A stretch of DNA of 64,000 nucleotides. Source: Sphingobacterium spiritivorum (GTDB lineage Bacteria > Bacteroidota > Bacteroidia > Sphingobacteriales > Sphingobacteriaceae). The stretch's first letter is position 1, and the number at the start of each line of letters is the position of its first letter. Positions 19,378 through 27,551 of the stretch are shown here, one piece after another. The translations under genes and the position numbers were made by a program. Below the pieces are notes generated by a model that was not told the origin of the DNA, did not search any database, and saw only the letters and a list, made by a program, of their open reading frames with translations. Location of the stretch: assembly GCF_016724845.1 (NCBI RefSeq), contig NZ_CP068082.1:1116001-1180000 (forward strand), given 5' to 3'.

Positions 19378-19406
19378 AAGTTGGTAATTCATTACCAACT
19401 TTTTTA
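19378..19406 (+). terminator. aspS terminator
   Basis: AGTTGGTAA and TTACCAACT arms with a 4-nt loop, followed by a T run, 46 bp after the aspS stop. Its left arm and T-tract overlap the predicted promoter of the next gene. Confidence 0.85.
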
Positions 19407-19412
19407 CTTTTG
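19381..19412 (+). promoter_or_regulatory. Promoter of lutB, embedded in the aspS terminator
   Basis: TTG at 19381-19383 and TACTTTTG at 19405-19412 (matches TAnnTTTG) are separated by 21 bp, fitting a Bacteroidota sigma-70-type promoter. The -7 element starts inside the terminator T-tract. Start codon is 27 bp downstream. Confidence 0.55.
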
Positions 19413-19438
19413 TAATAGCATAAATCCAAAACTAATCC

Positions 19439-20836
19439 ATGTCTGATACAATCGCTGATAAATTCCTTAAAGAAAGCTCGACAAAATCTTTTGACCAAAA
19501 ACATCGGGACATTATCAATACCAATATTGATAAGTACAACGCTGCTTTCGAAAAAGGGAAAAGTAAGTTTTTTGATCTGGAAAATTCCAAAACAAAAGCG
19601 AATCTGATTAAATGGAAGGTGATGGAAAATCTGGATAAATTACTTCCTGAATTTGAAGCAAATTTCACTTCCAGAGGAGGTAAAGTTATCTGGGCGAATG
19701 ACGCAGAGGAAGCTAGGGAAGAAATCTGGAAAATTATGGAACAGCATGGCGCAAAGAGTGTCATCAAATCCAAATCTATGGCTACGGAAGAAATTGAGCT
19801 TAATCATTTTCTTGCAGAAAAAGACATAGAAGCTGTTGAAAGTGATCTGGGAGAATTCATTATCCAGCTGTTAGGACAAAAGCCATATCATATTGTCACA
19901 CCAGCCATGCACCTGAGCCTGGAAGATATTGCACAACTGTTTCACGAAAAATTCGACACTCCCCTTACTGCTACAGCAGAGGAATTGACAATGAAAGCCC
20001 GTGAATTGTTGCGGGACAAGTATACTTCTGCCTCAGTAGGCATCTCGGGCGCTAATTTTCTGGTAGCGGATACCGGAAGTATAGCTATTACGGAAAATGA
20101 AGGAAATGCCCGCCTGACCACTACATTTCCGAATATTCACATTGCTCTGGTCGGGATAGAGAAGATTATTCCCAGTATGCTGGATCTGGATCTTTTTTGG
20201 CCTTTATTATCCACACACGGAACAGGGCAGAATCTGACAGTATATAATACCATTCTGAATGGTCCACGTCAGGAAAATGAAAGCGATGGTCCGGAAAAGA
20301 TGTATGTCATCCTGCTTGACAACGGTCGTACCAATTTGCTTGCAGAGAAAGATCAGCGCCAGGGCTTGTATTGTATAAGATGCGGTGCGTGTCTGAATGT
20401 ATGCCCTATTTACCAAAACATCGGAGGTCATACCTATGACACAACTTATTCAGGACCTATAGGCTCACTTATATCGCCGCACCTCAGCGGAATGAAAGAG
20501 TTCAAGCACCTCAGTTATGCATCCAGCCTATGCGGAAAGTGTACAGAAGTATGTCCTGTAGGCATTGATATCCAGAAGCAACTGCTATTGAACCGCAGAG
20601 ATTCCGTACAGGAAAAACTGGCTACCCCAATGGAACAACGTGCCTGGAAGGGATTTACCTATTTTATTAAAAAAAGAAAGCTTATTGATCTTTTTGGCGG
20701 AAAATTTAAAAATTTTATCCTGCGCAATTTCTTTAAAAAAGCATGGGGAAACAACAGAGAATTACCACATCTGGCAGACAAATCATTTGCACAGCAATGG
20801 AAAGAACAGCAAAAGGAATTGAATAAGGATAAATAA
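19439..20836 (+). CDS. lutB: Lactate utilisation iron-sulfur protein (LutB/LldF-like)
   Basis: Cytoplasmic iron-sulfur subunit of the LutABC type of L-lactate dehydrogenase, oxidising lactate to pyruvate. The N-terminal two thirds is a LUD domain (about residues 60-300, including VGISGANFLVADTGSIA). Two 4Fe-4S motifs follow: CIRCGACLNVCP (about 314-325) and CGKCTEVCP (about 364-372). At 465 aa it is the expected size. No lutA or lutC neighbour is visible in the window, so the partners must be elsewhere or the protein may work alone. Family call is secure; the physiological substrate is inferred. Confidence 0.9.
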   Translation: MSDTIADKFLKESSTKSFDQKHRDIINTNIDKYNAAFEKGKSKFFDLENSKTKANLIKWKVMENLDKLLPEFEANFTSRGGKVIWANDAEEAREEIWKIMEQHGAKSVIKSKSMATEEIELNHFLAEKDIEAVESDLGEFIIQLLGQKPYHIVTPAMHLSLEDIAQLFHEKFDTPLTATAEELTMKARELLRDKYTSASVGISGANFLVADTGSIAITENEGNARLTTTFPNIHIALVGIEKIIPSMLDLDLFWPLLSTHGTGQNLTVYNTILNGPRQENESDGPEKMYVILLDNGRTNLLAEKDQRQGLYCIRCGACLNVCPIYQNIGGHTYDTTYSGPIGSLISPHLSGMKEFKHLSYASSLCGKCTEVCPVGIDIQKQLLLNRRDSVQEKLATPMEQRAWKGFTYFIKKRKLIDLFGGKFKNFILRNFFKKAWGNNRELPHLADKSFAQQWKEQQKELNKDK

Positions 20837-20974
20837 AAAAGGACACTTGACCAGAAATCTTCATGTGGCCAAAACAGATATGGTATTAAGCATGTATTAA
20901 CTGATAGATTGTACACTACTAGTTATAAGGTATTCAAAAGTGTTACCTAAATCACCTTATATCTTCGAAATTGA

Positions 20975-21967
20975 TTAGTGGCAATTTTTTATTTTACTTT
21001 TGATTCTTTTTAATATCTGCTCCTTTTTCTTTTTGGAGAGATCCTCATCTTTTGGAACTACCTTTAATGCTTCTTTATAAACAGTTTTTGCTTCTGACAC
21101 ACGTTTTAAATGAAAGAGTGCATCAGCTTTGATTTCAAGATGCCCCCAAAAGTCAGGAAAAGATTTGAGTCGGTCTTCCTGTTCTTCTAAAATATTTTCC
21201 CATTCCCATTCATCATATACAAAACCAAGTCCTAACCCAAATCCGACGGTTGTGGTCGCATTGTGACTAAACCCATCAAGATCATTGAATTTAAAGCGAA
21301 CAGCTTTTGTATGATTTAGGATTTCAAAAGCTTTAAAAACATAATGTCTCAAAGATATTTCATCCCATCTTTTGTCTCCGACCAATAAGTAAAAATCACC
21401 ACCCACCGAGTTGCTTTTCACTTCCTGATCCATTAACTTTAAAACATCTTCCTTATTAGGCCAATAAGCAGGACTAAGTGCTATACAGGAGTTAAAGAGA
21501 TTATTCTTTTTAAGAAAAGCATAAGTAGCAAAGTAAGCACCAAAAGAATGACCAGCTATGGTTATTCTTTTAGATATATTGTATTCTTTCTCTAACCATG
21601 GAATTACTTCTTCTGAAATAAATCTGAGCAATTTATCCTTCTCAAGCAATTCAGCATTTCTGTCTTGGTGAATAACACCTATCAAATAGCTTGGAGGAAT
21701 TTCATTGTTAGCTATCAGATTATTAGCTGATTGTAAAAAAATCCCATTAAGGTTTTTAAAATTAGCATCGAGATACAAAATGCAATTATTATTTGTGTTT
21801 CCGTTCTTAACTTCTTTAGATTTTGTAATAATTATCTTTCTCTCCTTCTGAAATATTGCCGATGAAATAGTTACAGTATCTGATTTATTAAGTTGAGAAT
21901 AAGTTTGAGCAAAAGTAATATTAGAAAAAATGACCTTAGCAAAAAATAATAAAAGTAGTCCTCTCAA
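20975..21967 (-). CDS. Secreted alpha/beta-hydrolase esterase (enterochelin-esterase-like) with C-terminal TPR-like segment
   Basis: A 330-aa protein with an N-terminal signal peptide ending near FSNITFAQ. The esterase (PF00756-like) fold is indicated by CILYLDANFKNLNG, the nucleophile elbow GHSFGAYFATYA (Ser at about residue 142) and DGFSHNATT, which supplies the probable catalytic His. The last 70 residues (FPDFWGHLEIKADALFHLKR onward) look like one or two TPR helices. Family members hydrolyse ester bonds, for example in siderophores; the substrate here is unknown. The coding sequence looks more AT-rich than its neighbours and stands alone, facing lutB, so recent acquisition is possible. 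Confidence 0.75.
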   Translation of the reverse strand: MRGLLLLFFAKVIFSNITFAQTYSQLNKSDTVTISSAIFQKERKIIITKSKEVKNGNTNNNCILYLDANFKNLNGIFLQSANNLIANNEIPPSYLIGVIHQDRNAELLEKDKLLRFISEEVIPWLEKEYNISKRITIAGHSFGAYFATYAFLKKNNLFNSCIALSPAYWPNKEDVLKLMDQEVKSNSVGGDFYLLVGDKRWDEISLRHYVFKAFEILNHTKAVRFKFNDLDGFSHNATTTVGFGLGLGFVYDEWEWENILEEQEDRLKSFPDFWGHLEIKADALFHLKRVSEAKTVYKEALKVVPKDEDLSKKKKEQILKRIKSKIKNCH

Positions 21968-22259
21968 TGATCAGTAAAGCTATTTGTGTTAATAATTATT
22001 AAAGGTTTATTAAGGTTTTAAAAACATCAAAATTTCATAACCCGTCACGATAGTAGTAAATATAAATATTCCAAGTCATATTCTATATTTTAAAAACAGG
22101 AGTACTTGCAAAAAGATTTTACCTGTTTAATTAATCTAACAACAGCTCTATATTACAAGCCTTGTACTAACCTCTATTAATGTAATCCTACCTATTTCAT
22201 CCTTTCCGGTAATTTTAATTTCTATTAACAAGAAAAATAGTCTATTTTTCGGGTATCAA

Positions 22260-22838
22260 ATGAATTATTCCGCTCCACCATATCCTACCGAATCAGGTGA
22301 CGAACAGCTTTTGTTGCTGTATCGCGATACCGGCGATCTGAATTATCTCGGAAAGCTGTATCAAAGTCATTCGGAAATGGTTTACTTCGTGTGCTTGCGC
22401 TATTTGCAGGACAGCGAACGCAGTAAAGATGCGGTCATGAATATTTTTGAGGAGCTGATCAGCAAAGTAAATAAGCAGGAAATTCATTCTTTTGGAAAGT
22501 GGCTCTATGTCCTCTCCCGCAATCATTGTCTGATGCAATTAAGGTCCGCAAAAAATAAACAACAAATTTCTATTGACGAATTTGTGGAATTTCCGGGTTC
22601 TTTGCATCCGGATGATGATCATGAAGATAAAGAGCAAAAATTGACCTCGCTGGAGCATTGTCTGGAAAAACTTCCGGAAAAGCAAAAGAAGAGCATAGAT
22701 TTATTCTTCCTTAATGAAAAATGCTATAATGAAGTCTCAGAAATAACAGGATATAGCCTCAAAGAGGTGAAAAGTTATATTCAGAACGGGAAAAGGAATT
22801 TGAAAAATTGTATGGAGGGAACCCATGAACAGGAATAG
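22260..22838 (+). CDS. ECF-type RNA polymerase sigma-70 factor
   Basis: A 192-aa group 4 sigma factor. Region 2 is represented by LGKLYQSHSEMVYFVCLRYLQD and the following helix (about residues 30-90). Region 4 is represented by LEKLPEKQKKSIDLFFLNEK and the helix-turn-helix CYNEVSEITGYSLKEVKSYIQNG (about 139-180), given here by its limits. It overlaps the downstream anti-sigma gene by 14 bp, the usual sigma/anti-sigma arrangement. A weak -7 element (TATTTTTC at 22243-22250) lies just upstream, implying a very short leader. Target genes are unknown. Confidence 0.88.
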   Translation: MNYSAPPYPTESGDEQLLLLYRDTGDLNYLGKLYQSHSEMVYFVCLRYLQDSERSKDAVMNIFEELISKVNKQEIHSFGKWLYVLSRNHCLMQLRSAKNKQQISIDEFVEFPGSLHPDDDHEDKEQKLTSLEHCLEKLPEKQKKSIDLFFLNEKCYNEVSEITGYSLKEVKSYIQNGKRNLKNCMEGTHEQE

Positions 22839-24126
22839 ACCGGATTTGGAGTATATTCGTCGCTACCACAATGGAGAGCTTTCTCCACGTGAAATGTACG
22901 AATTGGAACGACAGGCACAGGACGATCCCATGCTTATGGATATTATTATGGGTATAGAGCTTAGTGATGAGGAGACTGTACGCAAGGATCTCTCTGACAT
23001 CAAGGCGCGAATTACCCAACGGGTATCTGAAAATACAATAAAACAAATGCCTGTATGGAGAAAATGGGTTGTTGCAGCCTCTGTACTTCTTCTCTTGTCG
23101 GCAGGTGCTTTACTAATGATCAACCAACAATCTGCAAATAAAGAAATTGCAAGTACAATCCTTTCTGAGCCTTCGACTCCGATTACGCCGGATTCAGGAG
23201 ATGATGCTGAAGTAACGGATAAGACGTCAAAACAAGCTTCCCCTACTCCTTCTTCTACACAAACAGACCGTCTGGCTAATGTAATTACAAAAAAGAATAA
23301 GCCAACAGAAGACATTGCAACACAAGCTGAACAAGCAGATATCAGTGATGAAAAATCAACTCTGGCGGCTATAGAGCAAAAATCTCCTGGAGTCAGAGTA
23401 CATATTTCGGAGTCTTTATCCAAAGACTCTACATTAGTTCTGAGAGGATTATCTGAAGATAAAATCGCTGTCAACTCTCCGAAGGAAGAACTAACAACAG
23501 CTCTTGCCGGAAAAGCCGCTGGCGTCCGTATACGAGGAGTAGCCAGCAATTCCATGGTGAATAATGTCATAAGCGGACAGGTGATGGATAAATCGACAAA
23601 TTTACCGTTGGAAGGCGCAATTTTAAAGATAAAAAATACGGATCTGACAGCAGTAACCGATTCAGCCGGACAGTTTCATCTCTTGTCAAGTGGTTCAAAT
23701 CCACAAGTAGAAGTACGGGCTATTGGATATGAAACGCAGCAGGTTTCATCTAATCAGTTAGCCAACAATCAGGTTAAACTGAGTCCTGCACATGCAAGAT
23801 TAGAAGAAGTCGTAGTAACAGACTATGCCAGCAAGAAGAAGTCTGTAAAACAGATAACAGGACCTGAAGGCGGATGGAAAGCTTTTGAAAAATACATCAA
23901 AAAAGAAACCAGACGTATCGGAACATCTGCTAAAGGAAAAGTAGAATTATCCTTCATAATCGACCCGAATGGAAAACCATCACATATTCAGGTGATATCG
24001 GGAATTGACAACGTAACGGATCAGCATGCTGTCCGTATTCTGGAGAACGGGCCTAAGTGGAATACTGGCGAAGATCAGCAGGAAAATATTATAACCTTCG
24101 TCACCATAAATTTTAGCGGGGAATAA
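22825..24126 (+). CDS. Membrane anti-sigma-like protein with SusC-plug-like motifs, carboxypeptidase-regulatory domain and TonB C-terminal domain
   Basis: A 433-aa bitopic protein. The N-terminal 80 residues (LEYIRRYHNGELSPREMYEL) fit a cytoplasmic anti-sigma region, followed by one transmembrane helix (81-99). Outside the membrane there is a Ser/Thr/Gln-rich linker; two plug-like segments, KSPGVRVHISESLSKDSTLV (about 186-205) and LAGKAAGVRIRG (about 227-238); a CarboxypepD_reg-like domain (about 249-310); LEEVVVTDYASKKK (326-339), which resembles the SusC plug; and a TonB_C domain (about 368-430). It presumably holds the sigma factor at the inner membrane and senses outer-membrane or cell-wall cues. 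The fusion is seen directly; the mechanism is inference. Confidence 0.8.
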   Translation: MNRNRPDLEYIRRYHNGELSPREMYELERQAQDDPMLMDIIMGIELSDEETVRKDLSDIKARITQRVSENTIKQMPVWRKWVVAASVLLLLSAGALLMINQQSANKEIASTILSEPSTPITPDSGDDAEVTDKTSKQASPTPSSTQTDRLANVITKKNKPTEDIATQAEQADISDEKSTLAAIEQKSPGVRVHISESLSKDSTLVLRGLSEDKIAVNSPKEELTTALAGKAAGVRIRGVASNSMVNNVISGQVMDKSTNLPLEGAILKIKNTDLTAVTDSAGQFHLLSSGSNPQVEVRAIGYETQQVSSNQLANNQVKLSPAHARLEEVVVTDYASKKKSVKQITGPEGGWKAFEKYIKKETRRIGTSAKGKVELSFIIDPNGKPSHIQVISGIDNVTDQHAVRILENGPKWNTGEDQQENIITFVTINFSGE

Positions 24127-24154
24127 AACAAATACATCTTCAGGCAAACGGCCT

Positions 24155-25135
24155 CTACCTGCATCGTTCCCACGAAAAAGACAGACTTACGGCGCAATGG
24201 TCAGAAAGAGGTATTCCTGACTTGTCCGTAAACAGTCTGTTTTCAATCGTATATCTTTCAGGAATAAAATGCAAATCGGCACTGTTACGAAACATGATCT
24301 TATCTATAGATTCTTTGTCCTTGCGGATAGCTAATATATCGCCTGCTGAATATATTGGATCAATATGCGGTACTATGCCTTTATTTTCCAGATACACCCA
24401 GGTGTCTATCATTCTGGTTTCTTTTATAAAATTCCGGACGTTATCCAGTTCGAAGCTGTAATGCGCATTAAAATCTCCCATCAATAGTATAGCCTTATCT
24501 TTAGAATGCTCTTTTATAAAAGAGGCTAACTGATCCATATTTTTACCTCTGGCAACTGCTGCATCCGGCGTATCCTGTGCGTTAGCATGGATATTATACA
24601 GATCTACAAATACATCTTTTGCCAACTGTAAACTGACTACACTAAATCCCTTGGGCGTGAGGCAATCTGCTCCGGTACAGTCTTTCCATCGGATACGCTG
24701 AATATCTGAAATCGGATATTTTGAAAGTGTATTAAGCCCGTCACTAAAAGGAACTTTACCCATTGTCTCCGTTCGGAAAGGATGTTCATTTCCATTACTG
24801 TACAACTCTCTGTTGTAATTAAAGTCTTCCTGTACATTGACCACATCATACCTGTTTATCTTCATTCCTATATCTGCAATACTGCTTGCACGTGGAGTGA
24901 CAGCACTCGAGATTGGCTCCGGTAATCCGGCAATATTATAGGTCAGAACTGAAAAACTTCCGGCATTTGAGGCCGGAAGTTCCAGTATTGATGCGGCAGC
25001 AACCTTATCACTTCGATTGAAGTTTAATGTTATGCGTGAGGTGCGAATCATGTTCCATCCTAGGAAAGAAAGCGATATCGGGATCAATAAGTAGATCCAT
25101 CGTTTCTTTGGCAATTTGGGATATTGTAGGTACAT
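24155..25135 (-). CDS. Endonuclease/exonuclease/phosphatase-fold phospholipase C-like protein (sphingomyelinase/inositol-phosphosphingolipid type)
   Basis: A 326-aa protein with an N-terminal membrane anchor or signal (about residues 12-30) and a DNase I-like fold. Metal and catalytic motifs are YNIAGL, VVNVQEDFNYNRELY, LYNIHANAQD, LLMGDFNAHYS and LSDHCAVSL. The segment DCTGADCLTPKGFSVVSLQL resembles sphingomyelinase C and fungal inositol-phosphosphingolipid phospholipase C proteins more than DNases. A periplasmic phosphodiesterase acting on phospho(sphingo)lipids is plausible, since Sphingobacteria make sphingolipids, but the substrate is inferred. Its start is 236 bp from a divergent glycosyltransferase operon. 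Confidence 0.75.
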   Translation of the reverse strand: MYLQYPKLPKKRWIYLLIPISLSFLGWNMIRTSRITLNFNRSDKVAAASILELPASNAGSFSVLTYNIAGLPEPISSAVTPRASSIADIGMKINRYDVVNVQEDFNYNRELYSNGNEHPFRTETMGKVPFSDGLNTLSKYPISDIQRIRWKDCTGADCLTPKGFSVVSLQLAKDVFVDLYNIHANAQDTPDAAVARGKNMDQLASFIKEHSKDKAILLMGDFNAHYSFELDNVRNFIKETRMIDTWVYLENKGIVPHIDPIYSAGDILAIRKDKESIDKIMFRNSADLHFIPERYTIENRLFTDKSGIPLSDHCAVSLSFSWERCR

Positions 25136-25340
25136 CGTTCCTTAGTTTTGTCTTGTTAAAATTAGACAAGCAGTATAACCTATACCCTAATTATTTATTA
25201 AACTTTTATTTCCAAAACCTCTCAAAAAATCAAGTTAACAACTGAAAGACAACACTTTAGTAACACTACAATGATGATTAATTAAAGATAACCAAACAAA
25301 CACATAACCGGGATTTAACAATTAAGCTACATCAGTTTGT

Positions 25341-25356
25341 TAGTATTGAAATACTA
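25341..25356. promoter_or_regulatory. Palindrome upstream of the glycosyltransferase operon
   Basis: TAGTATT and AATACTA arms with a 2-nt centre, 15 bp before the first start codon. Its position suits an operator or a leader-RNA element; no regulator can be assigned. Confidence 0.4.
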
Positions 25357-25371
25357 CTAAAGGTATAAAAT

Positions 25372-26550
25372 ATGATTAAAGTGGCTTTCTTTGCCGAGAT
25401 GATGATTGAAGACTTTGACGGAGCTTCTCGCACGATGTTTCAACTGATCAACAGGATCGATTCTACCAAATTTGAGTTTCTATTTATCTACGGAAATGGT
25501 CCTGAACAGATCGACGATCACCTGTCTCTGCGCATTCCCTATTTCCATATCCCATTCAACAGAAACTATACAATGGCTGTCCCTGCCATTGCAAAAAAGA
25601 TGCTGAAACAGCAGCTTAAGGAATTTGATCCGGATGTCATCCATATTGCTACTCCTTCTATGCTAGGAAACTTTGCTCTCAAATATGCTGAAAAAAATAA
25701 TATCCCAACACTGACCATTTACCATACTCATTTTATCAGCTATATAGAATATTATCTGAAGAATACCCCTTTTCTGATCAAGCCTACTAAAAAAGAGTTT
25801 ATCAAACAGACGGTAAGGTTTTATAACAAATGTACAAAAGTCTATGTGCCCTCTGTATCGATATCCAAAGAACTGAAGCACCTGGGAATACAGCCGGATA
25901 AATTAACACTTTGGCAGCGGGGAATTGATACGGAACTTTTTTCGCCTAAGAAAAAAGATAACAACTATCTGCGAAAGGTAACAAAAAACAAAAAACAGAA
26001 CATCTTATTTGCCAGCCGGCTGGAATGGGAAAAGAATCTTGTGACCCTAATCGACATCTACCATAAGTGTAAAGAAAGGGATATCGAATGCAACTTTATT
26101 ATAGCCGGGGACGGCACTGCAAAATCGGCATGCATAGAACAAATGCCGGATGCCTTTTTCTTAGGTAAACTATCCCATAAAGAGCTGGCTATCTGTTATG
26201 CCTCTTCAACTTTGTTTCTGTTCCCTTCCATCACTGAAACATACGGGAATGTGGTTATAGAAGCGATGGCTTCAGGATTACCCTGCATTATTTCAAATGA
26301 TGGAGGAAGTGCGGACTTTATTATTGAAGGCGAGAATGGTTTCAAGTGCAATGCTGAGCAGGCGGATGATTACGTTGATAAAATAGAGCTTATGTTATCA
26401 GACAAAAACTTACGTAAAAAATTTAAAAAAGCAGGATTGAAATATAGCAAACAGCATAATTGGCAACATCTTTCTGAAATCTACTTCAGGGATATAAGTG
26501 AGTTTGCAGACATGACCATCTCTTCTCAGGAAGCTTACCAGTTTGCATAA
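25372..26550 (+). CDS. GT4-family glycosyltransferase, lipid-glycosyltransferase-like
   Basis: A 392-aa GT-B retaining glycosyltransferase. The acceptor domain includes PTLTIYHTHFISYIEYYL (about residues 112-129), reminiscent of SqdX/MgtA diacylglycerol glycosyltransferases. The donor domain has FASRLEWEKNL (about 213-223) and the EX7E motif from E289 to E297 (ETYGNVVIE), followed by AMASGLPCI. It probably transfers a sugar to a membrane lipid or polysaccharide intermediate. First gene of a three-gene operon; it overlaps the next gene by 1 bp (TAATG arrangement). Donor and acceptor are not readable from sequence. Confidence 0.85.
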   Translation: MIKVAFFAEMMIEDFDGASRTMFQLINRIDSTKFEFLFIYGNGPEQIDDHLSLRIPYFHIPFNRNYTMAVPAIAKKMLKQQLKEFDPDVIHIATPSMLGNFALKYAEKNNIPTLTIYHTHFISYIEYYLKNTPFLIKPTKKEFIKQTVRFYNKCTKVYVPSVSISKELKHLGIQPDKLTLWQRGIDTELFSPKKKDNNYLRKVTKNKKQNILFASRLEWEKNLVTLIDIYHKCKERDIECNFIIAGDGTAKSACIEQMPDAFFLGKLSHKELAICYASSTLFLFPSITETYGNVVIEAMASGLPCIISNDGGSADFIIEGENGFKCNAEQADDYVDKIELMLSDKNLRKKFKKAGLKYSKQHNWQHLSEIYFRDISEFADMTISSQEAYQFA

Positions 26551-27551
26551 TGACGGCAAAAGTTCTTAAAATCCTCGGAATCATAATCGTCATCGGTTGT
26601 CTGGTTCTTTTTTTAGTACAGACAGATTTTAAAATGCTCGGAGATACATTAGACCATGTAGGTTACCGGTTTATGGCTTTGATTTTTATTACAGCAATAG
26701 CTTATATCCTGGCAACTGCAGGCTGGTATTACTGTATGGCGCCAACCGGTCAACGGATTTCAATGTACCGACTGTTCTTTGTAAGGCAGGTTGGTGAAAC
26801 AATCGGACTTTTTAATCCTGCCAATGTTATCGGAGGAGATCTATTTAAGGTGCATATGCTCCGAAATGAAAACCTTTCCAAAGAAGAGATCACACACGCT
26901 GTTTTTTTATCCCGCATCATGGCCATTCTATCACAGCTGTTTCTGTTGGCGGCCGTACTCTGCTGGTATAGTCTGCAGCTCATGCAAAGGAAGGAACCAA
27001 CCATAATCTACACAGGAGGTTTGCTGATAGCTGCACTTATTCTGGGAGGGATTGTATGCTCCCTGTTATACATTACCAAAAAAAGATCCTCCCAAATACG
27101 GACTGCAGAACCTGTCATAAAATTGAATTTCTGGTTGAAGATTAAGTACCGTATTACCCATATACTACGCCAGACTTCTGTATTTTATCAACATTATCCT
27201 TCCTACTTCTGGTATTCCTTTTTCTTCTATACGCTGCACTGGTTCGTTGGTTCACTGGAGTTCTACGTCATCCTTAGATTATTAGGGGCAAATGCATCTC
27301 CTATGGATGGATTGTTTATAGATATGGGTGTTATTATTGTAAAAAGTCTGGGCGCTTTTATTCCCGGACAGATCGGCATTGAAGAACTGGGTAACAAAAT
27401 TATGTTATCGGGTATCGGGCTTACCGGTACAGCTATATGGATAAGTGCCAGTGTTCTTCGCCGCGCAAGACAACTGGTATGGACGTTTATTTCGCTGATC
27501 TGTTATTTTCTCTTTTATAAATTCAATGGAAGTCTTATTCGTCAGTCATAA
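26550..27551 (+). CDS. Lysylphosphatidylglycerol-synthase-TM/UPF0104-family membrane protein
   Basis: A 333-aa polytopic protein with about eight hydrophobic segments. Landmarks are FFVRQVGETIGLFNPANVIGGDLFK, given by limits (about residues 74-97, conserved GGD), and GAFIPGQIGIEELGNKIML (about 269-287), the typical PGxxGxxE region of the YbhN/AglD-like family. Relatives are suspected lipid flippases or accessory factors, and several occur in glycolipid and hopanoid loci. It is translationally coupled to both flanking glycosyltransferases (1-bp and 26-bp overlaps), which suggests moving or handling their lipid product. That role is inference. Confidence 0.8.
   Translation: MTAKVLKILGIIIVIGCLVLFLVQTDFKMLGDTLDHVGYRFMALIFITAIAYILATAGWYYCMAPTGQRISMYRLFFVRQVGETIGLFNPANVIGGDLFKVHMLRNENLSKEEITHAVFLSRIMAILSQLFLLAAVLCWYSLQLMQRKEPTIIYTGGLLIAALILGGIVCSLLYITKKRSSQIRTAEPVIKLNFWLKIKYRITHILRQTSVFYQHYPSYFWYSFFFYTLHWFVGSLEFYVILRLLGANASPMDGLFIDMGVIIVKSLGAFIPGQIGIEELGNKIMLSGIGLTGTAIWISASVLRRARQLVWTFISLICYFLFYKFNGSLIRQS

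Noticed and set aside
22863-23570. 235-codon open frame on the minus strand
   Set aside because: It is antisense to the anti-sigma gene, Ser/Ala-rich with no recognisable motif; the plus-strand frame has clear domains.
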